Positions 12,378-27,286 of a stretch of 64,000 nt of DNA are shown here, piece by piece. The DNA is taken from contig NC_133121.1 of the NCBI RefSeq assembly GCF_033568475.1, forward strand, positions 4,588,001-4,652,000. The letters run 5' to 3'. The position numbers and the translations under genes were made by a program. The notes under the pieces were generated by a model that saw only the letters and a program-made list of their open reading frames with translations, had not been told where the DNA came from and made no database searches. This stretch comes from Henckelia pumila (lineage: Eukaryota > Streptophyta > Magnoliopsida > Lamiales > Gesneriaceae). Numbering within the stretch: the first letter of the stretch is position 1; every line of letters begins with the position of its first letter.

Positions 12378-15130
12378 AGGAAGATTTAGTACAATCACAG
12401 CTTCTTTTGTTAGTTGCATTGCATCACACAGTTGAGTCGCAATGATACTAACTTAGATTCCTTGAATTTGTAGCCTATTTGTCTGCTTTTCATTCAGAAA
12501 CCAAGTTAATATTTGAGCATGTTTCCTAATTTCATTTTTTATTTTTAGTTTCATTTTTGGCTTTATCTTAGTTTAGTTGCATCACTGGTATTCTCGAGCA
12601 CTAACAATGCTTTTGTTGTATGTTATACACTTAGTAATATAGAGAGAGGCTTTTGCCCTTTGATCCTATTGTTTAGTGAAGAATGTAGCTTCAATTCTTA
12701 GATTGACATGATGAATGTCTATGAAGTTTGAGAACCCAAAAAACTACCCTAGTGAAAAGATCCCAATTTGAGCTGACGCATGTCAATTTGGACATCGACG
12801 CTTTTGAGGCACAGTTATAGACCGAGTAAACACATGAAGCAACCAAAATTTCATGTTCCAAACATCTTATAGTTCACGTATTCTAAAAGCGTTGATTTTG
12901 TATTTTCCTACATGTAGATGATAAAAATGTGCTATAATTATCTGATTTTACTTGGAGCAACAAATTTTCACGCATATGATTTACGATTTTAATTCAATCA
13001 GAGAAATAAAATAAAAAAAATATTTTACGTATATATGAAGAAAAAGTTTTCGAATCTGAATGACGTACAGAAAATAAAACAATCCCTACCTTGATTTTTA
13101 GAGAGAGAGAATTAAAAGAAATACAATAGTCTAATATACCCAAGCAAGAGGACTTTTATGTTCATGTCATGACATACAAATGACACAAGCAGATGCCCTT
13201 AACTGTTAATATTAGCGATAATAAAATAAAAACAAGTTTGATAAACTTTTTGAAAGGTAGATTTAAAATGAGTGCCATTCTTGTGTAACACCCAATTTCG
13301 TTCAATATTCATCATCTATTACAATTTATCAACTTTAATAACACACGAGAACTTACTTAAAACATCAATTTTTTCTTCAATTTTTGGCCCTCGATAAATA
13401 TAAAAAAATATACAAAATTTTCCCGTCATCAATGGGACCTTAAACAAACCCCTCAATTACAGGACTAGAAAAGGCAGTCGAGAAAGAGGGCAAAGGATGA
13501 ACACACAAGGGGCAACATCATAACCATATTTCATATGAAAACCTACTTCCAAATGCATTAGAGAAATCTTGTGCTAACTTTGTACAAACACAGAGCTTTG
13601 CTTGCTGTTTCTTCGCAGTCAAAAAACGGCAGCTGAACAAAATCTTGAAAACCAAACATGAAATAAGAGTGGGGCAGAGGTAGATAACTAAGTTAGCAAC
13701 ATATAGCGAATAAACATAATGCGAATAACAACAGATCCATGGTAATTATGTTAAAACTTCACCATTTTTCTTACTTGAAATATAAAACTTCACCGTCCTT
13801 GATCCTTCCATTCAAAAATAGGTTACATTAATTTAAAAATATTTAACACGTGCCCATGCTCCTTGAATTACTGGCTTTTCAACACTTCAATTTACAAAGC
13901 AAACTCAAATTCAGGGGATTTCAGCCCCATGTTAACTGGAGTCAAGGCTATCATAGGCATTATCATGTTTTTTTTAGATGAGCATTATCATGTTTTTTTT
14001 AGATGAGCATTATCATGTTTTTATTGGAAGAACCATTTGAATTCAGATGATAAGGCTTCCATAAGTGACGAGGGCTCAAGATTGTCCAGTACATTGAGAC
14101 ATAAAATCTCCATTTATATTGTCCTGAATCACTAAATTAAGAATATTATCTAAAAAATGACTAAATTAAGATTCCAGTAGAACGATCAGTAAACGGCTGC
14201 CAAATTTACCGCATTATTTTCAGCAACTGATGATCTGGAGGGAAGTTAAAAAGCAATAGAACACAAGGCAGTCCAACCCAATGATATATTCTTAATTTAC
14301 AGAGAAATGGATGCTCTGCCAACTTTTGAACCAAATTATGAAGGGAAAAACATGGATCCTAAGCTGCAATTATCCCCAAAACAATGTGCGTAATATCAAA
14401 ACAAATGAATTATTCCAACTGAAACCCTAAACAGCCATAGAAGCAGTAACATAGAACACATTACCCCTGATCAAAACATTCTATAATAGTTCAGGACTTA
14501 GTGAAGCATAGAGATACTGTAATCAAGTTCTCAATGAATTTACCCCACAGTTTGACCAGATTCCAACAGAAGTTTATAACATAGCTATATTTTTATAAAA
14601 TTTAATAAGCCAATTTACTTTAGTAGAAAATAAGCACGAACTACAATTTTCATTTTAAAATTTAGATAGCATACAAAAGTTCGTAAAAATGTAATAATGG
14701 ATGCATGGCATTTGATATCTCAGATGACATGATGTGCAAGAAGAAAGTATTATCCACAATGTCTATTGAAGAGAAGGCCACAGTCAATTCATATGCAACA
14801 GCTTAAAGCAATCAATTCCACATTTCCTGGAGCATGTCAACTTAAAATCAGGATTTGCCAAGTGACCACTAAAATGTAATCAATCAAGCAATAACATAGT
14901 GGCAAAAGATTGTGATACAACCTTGTTATTTATTGTTTATTGAGTCAAAATTGTATTTTTATCTTTCATTTTATTGAGAGAGCTACTCAGGAGAAAATAA
15001 TAAAACTTCGATGACAAGTACATGAAAAAAGAAAAGATAGAAAATGCATAAAATATCCGCAGGATCTAACCTGAAAAGATGGAAAAAAATTCATGATATT
15101 AAGGCCCCTCACGATCTGAAGGAAGGTTCA
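12378..15130. other. Intergenic region between convergent eIF2B epsilon and UBP26; carries a 25-bp tandem repeat
   Basis: Nearly 2.8 kb separating the two stop codons. It must contain both 3' UTRs. No coding frame is recognisable on either strand. The only clear structure is about 2.5 tandem copies of a 25-bp unit (AGCATTATCATG, eight T, AGATG) at roughly 13956-14020. The rest is AT-rich and looks unique. Confidence 0.55.
13956..14020. repeat. 25-bp tandem repeat, about 2.5 copies
   Basis: GCATTATCATG followed by T8 and AGATG starts at 13957, repeats at 13982 and begins a third time at 14007 before decaying. The first two copies are almost identical, so the array is recent. It lies downstream of both convergent genes. 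Confidence 0.8.
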
Positions 15131-18100
15131 TTAGTTCAAGTATGCTTCTGAGACAGCTTGAGATGAAATAGCCGATGTGAGAAGTGAACCACGAAAACCT
15201 TCTTCTGTAACATGTACCTCCAAATTTGTGTTGGAAAGCTCATCTGAATATAAGAAAACTAGAAGGTCATCCATCAAAAGCACTCAACTTAAAATTTGTA
15301 AAAAGAACATGACAATTCATTGATCGAGCCAATCAATCTAATCTTTGACAGTCTAAAGGAAACTGAAGGAAGAACCTAAAATATAGAATCATTCAAATCA
15401 TTTTCGCCAACATCGTTAAAATTCTAATGCAGTAACAATCAGTTAACTATGCCGAGTGATTAAAGGTAAAAATAAAGAAAACAAATACAAGAGTGTTTTT
15501 TCCAATGTATAACAGATTAAACCCGTATAATTTGCTAGATAAGCGTTAAGTTGCAGGCATTCAAAAGTCTAATTGATGGGACTTACACGATGGTCAAGGT
15601 ATAATAAATGTTTCAACTCATTTATTAAGCCTGTATTCTTTTAAATCAATTATTTTTCAAATTAATGAATTCATAAACATGAATTTTATATGCTTTAACT
15701 GCCATCAGAAAGAAAAATGATCTCTGACCTGAATGACATAAGAAAGAGTAAGTCAGGATACAACTGATACTAGAAAAGGTTTGAATTGGAGAGTTGGCTG
15801 ATTGTAACTGGTTGCAATTTAAATGCAATCTCGCCAATTTAAGCTTGGAAAAAGTTTGACAATTAAAAAAAGTTTACATCTGAAGGAGCCTCACACATGA
15901 AACAACAGCATGCCCTGATGTGAGCCAATGCAACATAGTAAGATAGTGATGGCACTGAGTGAATAAAATATCGATGAGCTGAGGTGTCTCAGAAGTGTTG
16001 TAAGTAACTTAAACTTCTAACTCTCAAAAAAATTATAAAACAGATCATTCACCTATTTCTGAGTCTTACTACATCTTACCAGCAATATCCCGATTCTCGT
16101 GAATCTTTGAATCAGTCACCCATAGGATGTCTCCAGGAAAAATATTCATGTCAGCCAGAGAGGCTGTCTCCCCATCGATTACTCTGGAACCTTTGTGGAG
16201 TATCTGGTTTTCCTTGACAACCTGCAGTGAAAAAAAAAATGAATATTAGAAGACAACTGAGGTAAACAAATCACCAAAAGACCTTTCACCATCAATTATT
16301 TCAGATTATGTTGAAATTTAAATTAACATACATGACTTAAAGATACATAACATCATTAAATATTCACTGCTCTTCAACGTATTTTCAACACCAACAAAAC
16401 AATAGAAAGTGAGATCTGTATTAAGGGGTTTAGAAAACCAATAAAAGGGCATGTCAAACAGAACTTTTCTGAAATTCCTACACCAAATCTCGTCTCACCA
16501 ACTGCCTATGAAATTTAGAGATTAAATGCAACCAGGAAAATATTAAAGCTGACAAGAGGTACAAGTTTTTGCAAGCCTAATTATATTAATTCATCACAAT
16601 GAATTTGAAGCATAACTAATAACTAAGATCCAAATGCACTAGCAAAAGAAAATTTGATCCTATTTTTGGAAATCTCATTATCTTCTCGACATGTTAAGAT
16701 GCCATATGAAAGAAACTGCTTCTTTCAATAAGCCAAACTTTTCCAATTGTCCAAACGACTATTCAGACCTTGGACTTTAAGGCTCACTTCAGCTATCTTG
16801 AACCTTTTGTGGCATCATTAGTTTGCAACATACTTCTACTTAATTGCAACTCACAACTCTCACAACTACCGACAACTGTAAATTCATTCACAAAAAGCAA
16901 GCTGTTTCACACGAAGACCTTGCTTCCTGGCACTCCTATGCAATTTTCCCTAATATGGCCATCGCAAACCATCGGCACAGGCTAATATTTCATTCTGTAA
17001 GAATCCAGATCATGCCATTTCTCCTTCAACTCTGTTTACTCAACCTCAATACATAGTAAAACTGCTAAATACAAAGCTCACGCATTATAAAATGAGCTCA
17101 AGTAATGTAGATTGCAGAACATATCTTCCATAATCCTTCCAGAACTGTGTAAAATGTATAATATTAATATGTGGCTCACGTCCTTCCATGCCAACTCATT
17201 CACCTTGCATCTCACAGCTACAGATAGAGATTAGCCATGATGACAAAAGCATCTTTAATTCAAACAATTCTAGCTATTGAAGCACTGGTCCACCAACGTA
17301 TCCATCAAACATGAGGAGAACAAAATCTAACTATAGAAAGAACACCAAAGCTGGATAAATATCATACCCCAAAAGTTTCCCAGATCATCATCTTCAGCTG
17401 GTAAACCGATGTGGTTCCGGAAACATTCAAATTTACAGAGTTTCCATATGTTGACTTCCGCGAACGCTTGGAAGTTCGGCGACTAGGTTCTGAAATGCTC
17501 CCTGATGCTTCTAAGATTGATTTTGGCGGTTCCTTGCCACTAATTAAACAAACACATATATCTTCATTGGAATAATGAAGTTTTCTCATCAACTCGGAAC
17601 ATTCCCTGTCACCAATGCACTCCTCACAAACCTGCAACGAAAGAAAGATACTTGATAACATGAAAATATTCCACAACTGAATTGAAGATATATGCGGTGG
17701 AAAGTTCAGTTCAAACCTCCTAAACAAACATGAACTATTTTTAATGCTTATGTTAATTAAATTACCAATATCACAAAAAAAATAAGGAATAGATAGCAGA
17801 TACAACATAACGAGTTTTGTTTTACTTCTCTTCCCTATCCCACAAATGAACATTCCAATAGATATATGCATAAAATTATGGGCAGTCCAACATGCAGCAT
17901 TGTCTTGGTTATAAATATACACACATACATGCATACATATATATATTTACCTTTATTGGGAAGCCAAGGGTATAATATGACAAAAAAATTGCATCTATCC
18001 ATACATGTATGCACATTATCAGGTAGGAAACTTGAGGGATGAAGCTGGATATTTAAGGAAGAGCCCACAAACTAAATAATTTCTCTCTGTCATGTTAAGC

Positions 18101-21100
18101 ATGAAAATGAGGATGGGATTTTAAATTCACCTGTGGAGAAGTCTCAACAAGAAGCCTTCGAGATGATCCATTACTTATTCCATCATTTATATGCTCCTCA
18201 GGAATTGATGTATCAATGCAAGTGCCAATATTATCATCCTTCACATCACTATCAATCTCGATTGTGGCCGAAATACCTTTTGACTCTGTACCATCCCAAT
18301 CTTCACAGAACAATCTCCAATCATCCTCCGCAATGATTGTCAGTCCATCTGTCTAAAGTAGAATATCAAAAAAATACGAAATGTAGCATTAGAATATTGA
18401 AGAAGTCGGCAACTTGACAAGTTACAAAAAGAGATACCAACACACGAAATCCAATCCGAATGAGATGACATTGAACTTCAATATGTTAGCTCACGCATCG
18501 CAAAAGTAGGAGACGAAACGAAAGATGGGGATGGTATTCAAAGTAGAAGAATTTTAAGGAAACTACAGCTTAGACTTACAATGGATGGTTTTTGGAAAAT
18601 AAGGTCACGCTTCCAGAGGAGTTCAGGTGGTCTTTCGAGAAGTTTACTGTGCTGATTCATAAAGAAAGAGTGAGACACAATTCAGTATGCATACTACAAA
18701 TGATACGATAGACAAAAACAGGTCAAGAATAGATTTGCCTATCTCTAGAGTTTACTCACTGCTGAAAAACCACTTGGAACATATTTTTTAAGTATAAATA
18801 AATGATGCAAAAGAAATTTATTGGAGATAATAACTAGAGGGTTAACCAATTAACCAAAGGTTCTTTCATTCAAGGCTTGTAAAATCTCTTCAATGAAAAG
18901 AGAAACGTGCAGAAAAAGGGGAAAAACATAATAAAGTTCCGTTAACCAGGTAGGGTACTGTTTTTCACAAAAATCATCAATAGAGTCATGGATAACCTTA
19001 TCACATAGCAGCATGTCAATGACATTGTTGAGTGCATCAAGTTCTGCTGAAGAAGCATTCTTCCCACCAGCATTGACATAGCTTCTCCATTTCGACAGCC
19101 AAGATGAGGGAACTAAATAGTATTTTGTGCGTGGACACAGTGCTATGTTTTTATTCATGCATAATTTTTCATGATTTTGCCGCTGCTTCAATTTGAACTC
19201 TCTGCATTATCAGTAACAAGTTAAATAAACACATTTACACCTTCAAATTACAGCTTCAAACATAAAAATATCTTAGGTGACCTTAAATTGTCTTCTGAAA
19301 ATGCTGCTTCTGTAAGTTCAATGCCACATATCGCACATGGTTCAGATTCAGAAGAGAAAGTTGAACGACCCACAGAATCATCAGGTTTCACTTCCATAGC
19401 AGTCTCTTGAAAAAACATCCAGAGACTCTCCGGCACCAGTACACGTTTAGCACCAGAAGCTAGTTCAGGCATAAGTTCACCATGGGGACACCTAATTGAA
19501 GCTGTCGGTCCAGAATCCGCATCACAAGGCAAGTCTATGTGTTTCCTTCGTAACCATTGCTGCAACCTGAAAATTACAACCACAGAAGGAAAACTGCAAA
19601 TAAAGAACAGAGGCCAAGATTCATTACCAAGAAATCAGCTAATGTTATCAGGTGATGTCAAATGGCAAAACACTTTGGTGATAAAGAAGGTAAATCCAGG
19701 AGGATGCTTTCGTAATGGAGAAAACACCTGAATTAGGAAAAGTTCCTTAGATCATCAGCATATCAGTGAATACCAAGATATCCTCCCTTGCATAATATGA
19801 TTTCAGATATTCTTTGTTCAGCTTGAAAAAAAAAACAAACACGGGCTCTTGCAATCAACTCTAGTTCTTATTTGAAAAGACTCACCGCCTAAGTTTGAAA
19901 AAATCATTTTACTTGAAATTTTATCTCAATCAAGACATATCCCTTGATATAGTGACAGGATCCTAGATATTTCATCTAACATAAATCAAGTAAGAGTCAT
20001 GGAACATAAAATAACCTAACATGGTAATATTTCACTTTTCCTGTGTCAAACAATATTCAGAATCAGGTAGGTGGTCCAAAAAAACTTGAGAGTTGAGTTC
20101 TATTCGTGTTCTCTAATTTGTGGCGTTTTTTTCCTTTACTTACCCACATCAGTTAACCTTTTAATTGTAACATTTTAACAAGCCCATTATAAGCAATTGG
20201 GCAAATGATAAATGCAAGTACATAAACACATGTAAAACGTCCAACTCCAGGTCACAATTCAGGCAGACAAGTAGCCCAAACTCACAAATATACCTTCCAA
20301 TGGTAACATATAACAAATTAACACGTATAGGATGAGATACAGAGTGGACAGACAAGTTAACCCTTTTCTCTTTATGTATGACATACCATGACTTGGAGAT
20401 ATAATACAACTTGCCATCCATATGCTCCCCAGAAAGCGCTGCCTCTGCAAGCTCTTTCATCAGTAATCTCTGATCCCTATAGATATTTGCGCGTGCCATA
20501 TTGCGTCCCATCTCAAAAATGCAGTCGATGCAGTAGTCATCCTTGGTCAATGTGGGACCCCCACCATACTTGACACAAGAATCAGAGAACTACGTATAGT
20601 AAGAAAGACACAAACACAAGAAGAAAATGTACTAAACAACCCGAAAGATGATGCAATCTTTAACAATTCCATACTTCCCATGCAAGGAAGATACTCATAC
20701 AAATAACTAATTATCTAGCAATCCAACCTTGAAGCATTGGTAAAAATAAACATTTAAAACTTTTCCAGGATATTGTGAATTGAATTTTTGCAGAGAATTG
20801 AATTTTTGCAAGATAATCATCAAGAAATAATACATAAATCCACACGACAATAAAAATCGTGTTAATGTCGACATGTATGAGCGATAAAAAAATTAAGTTA
20901 GATGACGGTGTCAATAGTGTTTAAGTTAAATCAAGTTCCTCGGTCTCAGGTGGCAAACAATCAACAAACTTGCGAGATTTTTGAGACCACTCCAATGATG
21001 CTTACACTAAAGGACTCAGCTCTGTGCACATGTATATGAACAGGAATAGCAAAAGTTCCGTGAAATACTCCTTGGCCTCAAGTATAGGAATAGAAATTTC

Positions 21101-24100
21101 CATCCTCAAAGAAAACAAAGTTGTTTACTTCAAATTTTACAGTTTGTTATGTTTCCACCTTCCATAGTAGCCAAAAAAGGTATGAACGGTTCAAAGAGTA
21201 AAAAGATCAATATCTGGAGTTTGCATCACATGGTTGATCATGAGAGGTAACTGCATAATAATACCTGAGAAAATAAATCGGTCCAAGCTTCAGCCGACAA
21301 TCGCTTCGCACAGCTGATACTTGATAGTGGCAACTTGCCGTGCAAGCATAGAATAGAGGTGTTGTCGATAATCCTACAAACATTAAACTTTGCAATCAAT
21401 ATTTCTCCTCTCCAATTAAAAAGTCATAATGAAGTCCCTGGAGGTTATACTGTGAGTGTTATCTATACTTGTGAATAAAATTTATACCACAGAAGCTAAG
21501 AGTTCGAAAGGAAAGAACTCCATTCTATAGATCACAAAAGACCCAAAAGGTTAAATTAAGATGTTGCTACAAAGCTATTTTGGTTTCCTTTCATTTTGAC
21601 ACCATTAGCAACACGAGCAAAGTACAATGATTCAAAGGGTGCGAGCATAATTTTTTTCCATCCAACTGAAAGGATGTTTCTGCTCCAAAAAATCAAATAG
21701 GGGAAGCTTAAAAAGAGAGGCGTGCTTCCAAGCAAAAGATCAAGAAAAGGAAATTACAACTTACGAAGGCATGGAAGTGTCAGCCCAATGACGAAGCCAG
21801 TCGGTGGAAATCCAAAGGTAAGGTGTTTCAAGTGGTTGAACTGGAGCCTTGGAAAGAATTAAACGCACCTCTTGCCGCCGTCCCATAATGTGATTTAACA
21901 TGAATTCCTTCTTTGACTTGTATTGTTCACAAGAATCAAGATATGCTGCATTCGACAGCTCAATGTCCTTTAAAATATGGGATGGAAGAGAACCATCAGT
22001 TTCTTGTGAAATTAGAGAACCATCTTTTTCTATTTTCTGTTCGCCGGACAGTACAGCAGTTCTTTGACTATCACTCTTTGAAGCCTTACGAGCATACATT
22101 AGCATGTATGCATCAACAGATGAGAATGTTTTCGGACGAGAAACACCATTTGATTCTAAAGAGTGCATCTGATTGACATTCATATTATTATCATCTAGAA
22201 GAATGTCCTTTTCTTTCGCAGAAGATGAGCAGTCGACTGGCTCAATTTGCCCAATTTCAGCAGTAGAAATTGTAGAAGTGGACCCAAACGGTTCTTGACC
22301 CAAGTTTGATACGTTTTCATCATCAAATTCCCACCATTCATCAGTGTTATCATCTTTAATATGAGCTGTATAGTGGCCACTGTTGACAGCAGAACCCTTG
22401 TGTATCAAGACAGCTGACAAATCATATATTAAATCCAACTCCGAACAGTCTGATAACCTTTGGGCCATGTTAAGTTCGCCAGGAAAATGAAACAGAGAAG
22501 TGATCTTTTTCTTTGCTGTCGTCTGCAAAGAAATAATCGAAGTGGTGCATAAATAGAGAAGATCAAACAATTCAGAACATGTGTTTTATTTGCAACAGAA
22601 ACTTAACCGCGAAGTGCCAAATGAATTTTTATCACTCGAAATGTAAATACAAGAATGAGCCTTAACATGGTAAAATACAAGGCTTGAGTTATGGGACAAC
22701 TCTTGATGAACCAAGCAAAAATCAGATTAAGGTTCAGTGTTGCCGATTAGAATTCAACAAAAAACAAGCAGTCAATTTCAGAGAATAGTGACTAATATTT
22801 GAAAGTTATTGAAAAGAAACAGCGTAAGTGAACAATATCTATTACATTTGGAAGGAATACACAACGCTTGAGCTGAAAATTTAGAACAGCAGGCAGCGAA
22901 CGCAACTTGATGCTGCGGGTAGCATCAGCTCGAGTAGCACATGCATCACAGTAAAATTGATTGTCCCCATGAAGCTCTTCTATGCTAAAGTAATCATCCA
23001 AACTTGCATCTAAACTCTTCAAACCTTTAACATTTAACTCCAGTCCATAAAAATCTTCAATTTTTGATGAGGCTTCGGACTCATTCCCACATTTCGAGCA
23101 TCTAAATTCGGAAAAAATAAAGAAAGAAAGCCAGGCTCGGTCATTTCACTACAAATAATATGTAACAATTGAAAAAACAAAAACAAAAACAAAAAACAAA
23201 CAGCACACGGACAAGCCAATACACGCTATGAATTACATGGTCAATTACAATAAAATAAAAATATTACCAAGCCGTTATTGATAAAATAATTTATCTCAGA
23301 ATAGATAGAATTGTGGAAAAATAAGTAGAAGAAAATAATTGATTCCATAACCAAACCATTCAAAATAACTTTTGATATAAGAAGTGTGCATCTTATGCAA
23401 TTAGTAACAAACATCAAGGAAAAAGATACAAACATTGCAAAATATATGGCAATCCTAACATGGTTGATAGTGCATTATTGTGAAGTCAACTGGCAAAAGG
23501 TCTCTATGCAGATTCCTCCGTCCCTTCTCTTAAAACTTGCAAAGACTTTGTTGGTGTGTGTGGTGAAAGGAAAATCAACAAAGCAAAGAGAGTGGTGGGA
23601 AGAAGAAAACATGGAAGAGGTGCCACTTTGAGGGCGAAAAGTACTATTAGCCAACAAATTTATTCTGTGATGAGAGAATACCTTTAATCATGACCATTAC
23701 TCAGGCCACACAGGCGACTTAAGAAACAAGTCTAAGTCGTAAAGAAGTGAATAGTGACACAGGATGACTTCAGAATGTGACAAACATTCTAGTCTCAGGC
23801 TTTAGTAAAGTTATTGGTTCCAACCAACAGCACATCAAATGCAAGTACCTATTATGTCCTTGTTTTTATGAGATGTTTTTCTCTCTCGCACTCCATTTCC
23901 TTTGCAGTTGCTTAAGCTTAGGTCAGAAATTCTAAAGCAAAAACAACAAAAATCCTTTCTAGGCATACTCAACTGATGCCAACCTTTCCTTTTTTTCAGC
24001 TTCATGCTATATAAATCTTCTGTGTCTATAAGCCACTTCTATGAACCTGTATATGCCAATATCAAGAAGAAATATCTTGACATTGTGCATGTTAAAGTGC

Positions 24101-25313
24101 CCGGAAAAAAAAGCAAAAAAAAAAAAAAACAAAGATACGGGATAATACATCTAACCTGGTGACATGAGAAACACCTCCCCGGAAAAGGTCTTGTACAATG
24201 GTTCTAGCTTTGGAAACTTTGGACTGACTCAAGCATCTCTCAAGCAAAGAAAAAAGCAAGGTGAGAAACTCGTGGCTATCCTGTTGAATGCTATTATCCA
24301 GTTCTAAAGTCTGGATAAATGATGCTGAATCCACAAAAGCCATCTTACTATAATGGAGCTGCGCAAAAAGCCGTATTAGGTTATTTAACACAGGCTCTCC
24401 TTCCAGAATCTGTGGTTCGACAGAGAAAACACCTTCCCTGAAGGATTTATTCATGTAAAGGCATTGAAGTATGCTGTTAGCATAGCAAGTGGCACCAAGA
24501 TTTGTGAGGCCTGCAGGTGTACTGGATGACAAACGAAGGTCTTTGGATGGATCAGGACCAAGAGAATTTACTATTTCTGATGTCTTCTGCCACAACCCAG
24601 ATTTTCGACTTCCGTTAGGAGGTGGAATCAATCCACAGAAACAATTGGGGTTATCCTTGGTGTTCACGCGACACCCTTGACAAACAGGCCTCCATACATT
24701 ATATAGCTGGTGCACATCATCCTCAGTCACCGTTTTAGTTAAAATAATTTTCCTACACAACATATAAAACAGTTTATGCTCGATAGATATTTGAAACAAA
24801 TTGACATCTGTAGATGCAAAATGCAACTGGTCAACAAATCTTTTTTCAGCTTCAGCACGCCTGAAAATTTCTTCCTCGTCATCACACAATCTTCAATTAT
24901 ATTCTTGCACTGGACAAACTAAAGTTATCATTTTTTTCAGTAAAAGTTTAATTCAGGCCGGAATTTAGAGTGTTTGAGTTAAATGCAGCCTCCTCAAAAC
25001 CAAAATAAGTAAAAACAACATGTGGAAATCAAAGTTAGGCGACCAAATTATACTGCACTAAATTTCAGATCACAAAAATCAAATATCGTTAAAACTTTTA
25101 GCAGCTTTTCCAGCATATTTGCAGCAATAATTTACGAACAAATTCGACATTAACAAAAACGATGACGATCAAAATCCAGAAACAATCAACAACATATGTG
25201 CCTATAATAAAAGAGAAAAGTCTACACCTCAGGATTTCAGTGGTCGCCTCAGCATTTTCGTCCGGCCTGCTCCTCTTATTCTTACTCCTCGTCGTCGGCC
25301 GATGATTCCCCAT
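15131..25313 (-). CDS. UBP26: Ubiquitin carboxyl-terminal hydrolase 26 (USP48-type, H2B deubiquitinase)
   Basis: Cysteine deubiquitinase of the USP/UBP family. The Arabidopsis orthologue removes ubiquitin from histone H2B in the nucleus and acts in heterochromatic silencing and seed development. Thirteen exons, in mRNA order: 25313-25228, 24752-24156, 23101-22846, 22522-21765, 21373-21265, 20568-20387, 19566-19282, 19201-18997, 18651-18580, 18352-18131, 17631-17368, 16221-16080, 15243-15131, giving 1096 residues (Arabidopsis ~1067). The Cys box is [13 protein letters not shown] with Cys118; the His box is NSGHYTAHI with His363; WWEFDDENV follows. Zinc-binding CSKCG/CDAC pairs lie in exon 3. 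Repeated DUSP-like WLxxW modules follow ([26 protein letters not shown]). The C-terminus is ubiquitin-like ([14 protein letters not shown] to [12 protein letters not shown]). An alternative in-frame acceptor at 24860 would add 36 residues after Arg29; the shorter form fits the family better. A distant 5' neighbour (ATG13) lies 4.9 kb away. Confidence 0.95.
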
Positions 25314-25928
25314 TTATTTCTTCAGTTGATCAGCGAAAATTTCAGGAGAAATATCCTAGATTTTTTTGAATAATTGGTTCCAATTCTCAGCTGATGAAAT
25401 CCTCGTCCGTGATGACTCGCGATTAGAAACAAAATTGTTGGAGCGATCGAAAGTAGAGGTTTTGGGATTACAAGTATCTAGGGCTATATATATGTATGTA
25501 TATATGTATATAATATTTTCATTTGTTTATAATAACAATATAATAAGTAATGTTCACCTGCACCCTTTTGTGTGCGATCACTAAAACTGAATTTTAGTTT
25601 TTTTTTTTTACATTAAAATACGGTATCGATTTTAATGGTACGAAAAATCCTGCACCACCCTAGCGTGCAAGTGATCAAAATTAACAATATACTATTGTTA
25701 TAAATAATAAAAATAAATTTATTTATTATGGGGTAACTTTTGATTTTCCCTCTCTCATTTTCCTGTTGACGAATGGAGGGAAAAAAAGCGAGGGAACGAA
25801 GAGGTTGGATCAGATGTTTGCGGTGCAAGTCCGGTCTATGCAAATTGTTATAATAATAACATAACAAATTTTCTTTTGATATATAAATAAATACTAGGGC
25901 ACCGAGGCCGAGCACGATTTAATACATG
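25314..25928. promoter_or_regulatory. Upstream region of UBP26
   Basis: Sequence upstream of the UBP26 start codon on the minus strand; its promoter and 5' UTR must lie in the first few hundred bases. No TATA box or start site can be assigned. Short open frames here do not resemble proteins. It runs up to the foldback element at 25929. Confidence 0.35.
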
Positions 25929-26062
25929 CCGTCCGCATGACATTATTTTATGGGTGACGTGTAACCCCATGATTAATTAAAAATAGTGGATTCCATATGG
26001 GGCCCAATAATTTTAATCACTCATGAGCCGTCATGTCACCCGCAGGGCACTACCGTGCGGAC
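25929..26062. mobile_element. Foldback MITE of the GTGGGYCCCA family, single copy
   Basis: The two halves pair over most of the length. The left half starts GTCCGCATGACA and contains ATGGGTGACG. The right half contains CGTCATGTCACCCGC and ends TACCGTGCGGAC. The centre is CCATATGGGGCCCA, flanked by CATGATTAATTAAAA and its near complement TTTTAATCACTCATG. The same vocabulary, CATGATTGATTAAAA around a GTGGGTCC/GGACCCAC centre, makes up the element at 57640-57775, so the two are one family. No coding capacity and no clear target duplication. Confidence 0.65.
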
Positions 26063-26328
26063 TCAACCCCCGAGCACATACTTTACATGCACACTTAATA
26101 TATTTTTATAAATTTAAATTTATTTAAAAAAAATTCTTTTGCTAGGATAATCGAATAGTGGTAATTAAAAATTAGGATAATGAGATAGTTAGTGGGAAGA
26201 TGAGGAAATAAGTTTTCAAATGATAAATTACTTTTATTGTTTCTTAATTATTGAATGTGTTGAAAAAATTATAAAGATCAATTTGAAAATCTATTAAAAT
26301 GACCAAATCTAGTTTCACTAATGGTATT
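26063..26328. other. Short AT-rich intergenic DNA
   Basis: AT-rich sequence between the foldback element and the putative LTR fossil. Nothing recognisable. Confidence 0.5.
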
Positions 26329-27286
26329 TGTTGGGAATTGAGTGTGCGTAGGAGATGAATGCATACTTTAAAAAATATTATGAGCTACAATAGCTCGTTC
26401 CTAAAATGTTCGAAAATGAACCGATCACCGATAAATTATATCGAGTTTGACTACAAAATCATGCGGAAAACACTCAAAATAATCCGTCTAAAAACTAATT
26501 TAAGAGTTTAAGAAATTGTTTGAAAAGACTGTAAGTTGAGATAGTAAAAAAAATTTGGTTGAAATATTTTATCAAACACTTTGTATGCAAACAATTTGGT
26601 ATTTTAAAGAACACATAAAATGCTTTAATAAATCATCCAAAAACAACAACAATAAGTAATGCGATAAAGTAAAGAGACACGAATTTATTTATGGTTGTTC
26701 GGAGACTCAACCGCTCATACGTCACCCCTTCTTCCTCTTGAAATAATGCACTAGAAAACTTTGGCTATTACAATATTTTGTAATACACTCACTCCAACTT
26801 TATGACTTACCCCCACCGCCTAAGTCAGAACTCCTTGATTCTCAATCTCTCTCCAATGACATAACACTTAAGATACAAAGTTTACACATCTTTAACGTCT
26901 TTGTGAAAAGACTCTCGCTCAACTAATTCATACAAATCATCTAACAAATGTGTGTGAGTGAGCTAGAGTGTGAAGAACTTGACTGTAAAAGCTTGAGAAA
27001 TCTGTTGTGTTATTCACACCAAGAGCAAGCTCTCAACCAGCTAAATGGATCTGTTTTGACGCCCTGTTCATGAGAAAAAACTATAACTAGCTGAATACTC
27101 TTTTGGTTGTTTACTTTCTCTTCTCTTTAATCTCCATGTCTTGTATTTATAGCCTCCAAGAATGATATAGATGTTAGATACAATAATACGACTGTTGGAA
27201 ATGGTTTTTGTACTGTTTATGACAACATAGCGGTCATATTTGTGTTTCTGGACAGTAGCTTTGACTGGTTGACTAGATCTGGAGAA

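Noticed and set aside
23386-23631. 81-residue plus-strand open frame inside UBP26 intron 2
   Set aside because: No codon or domain signal; antisense intronic sequence.
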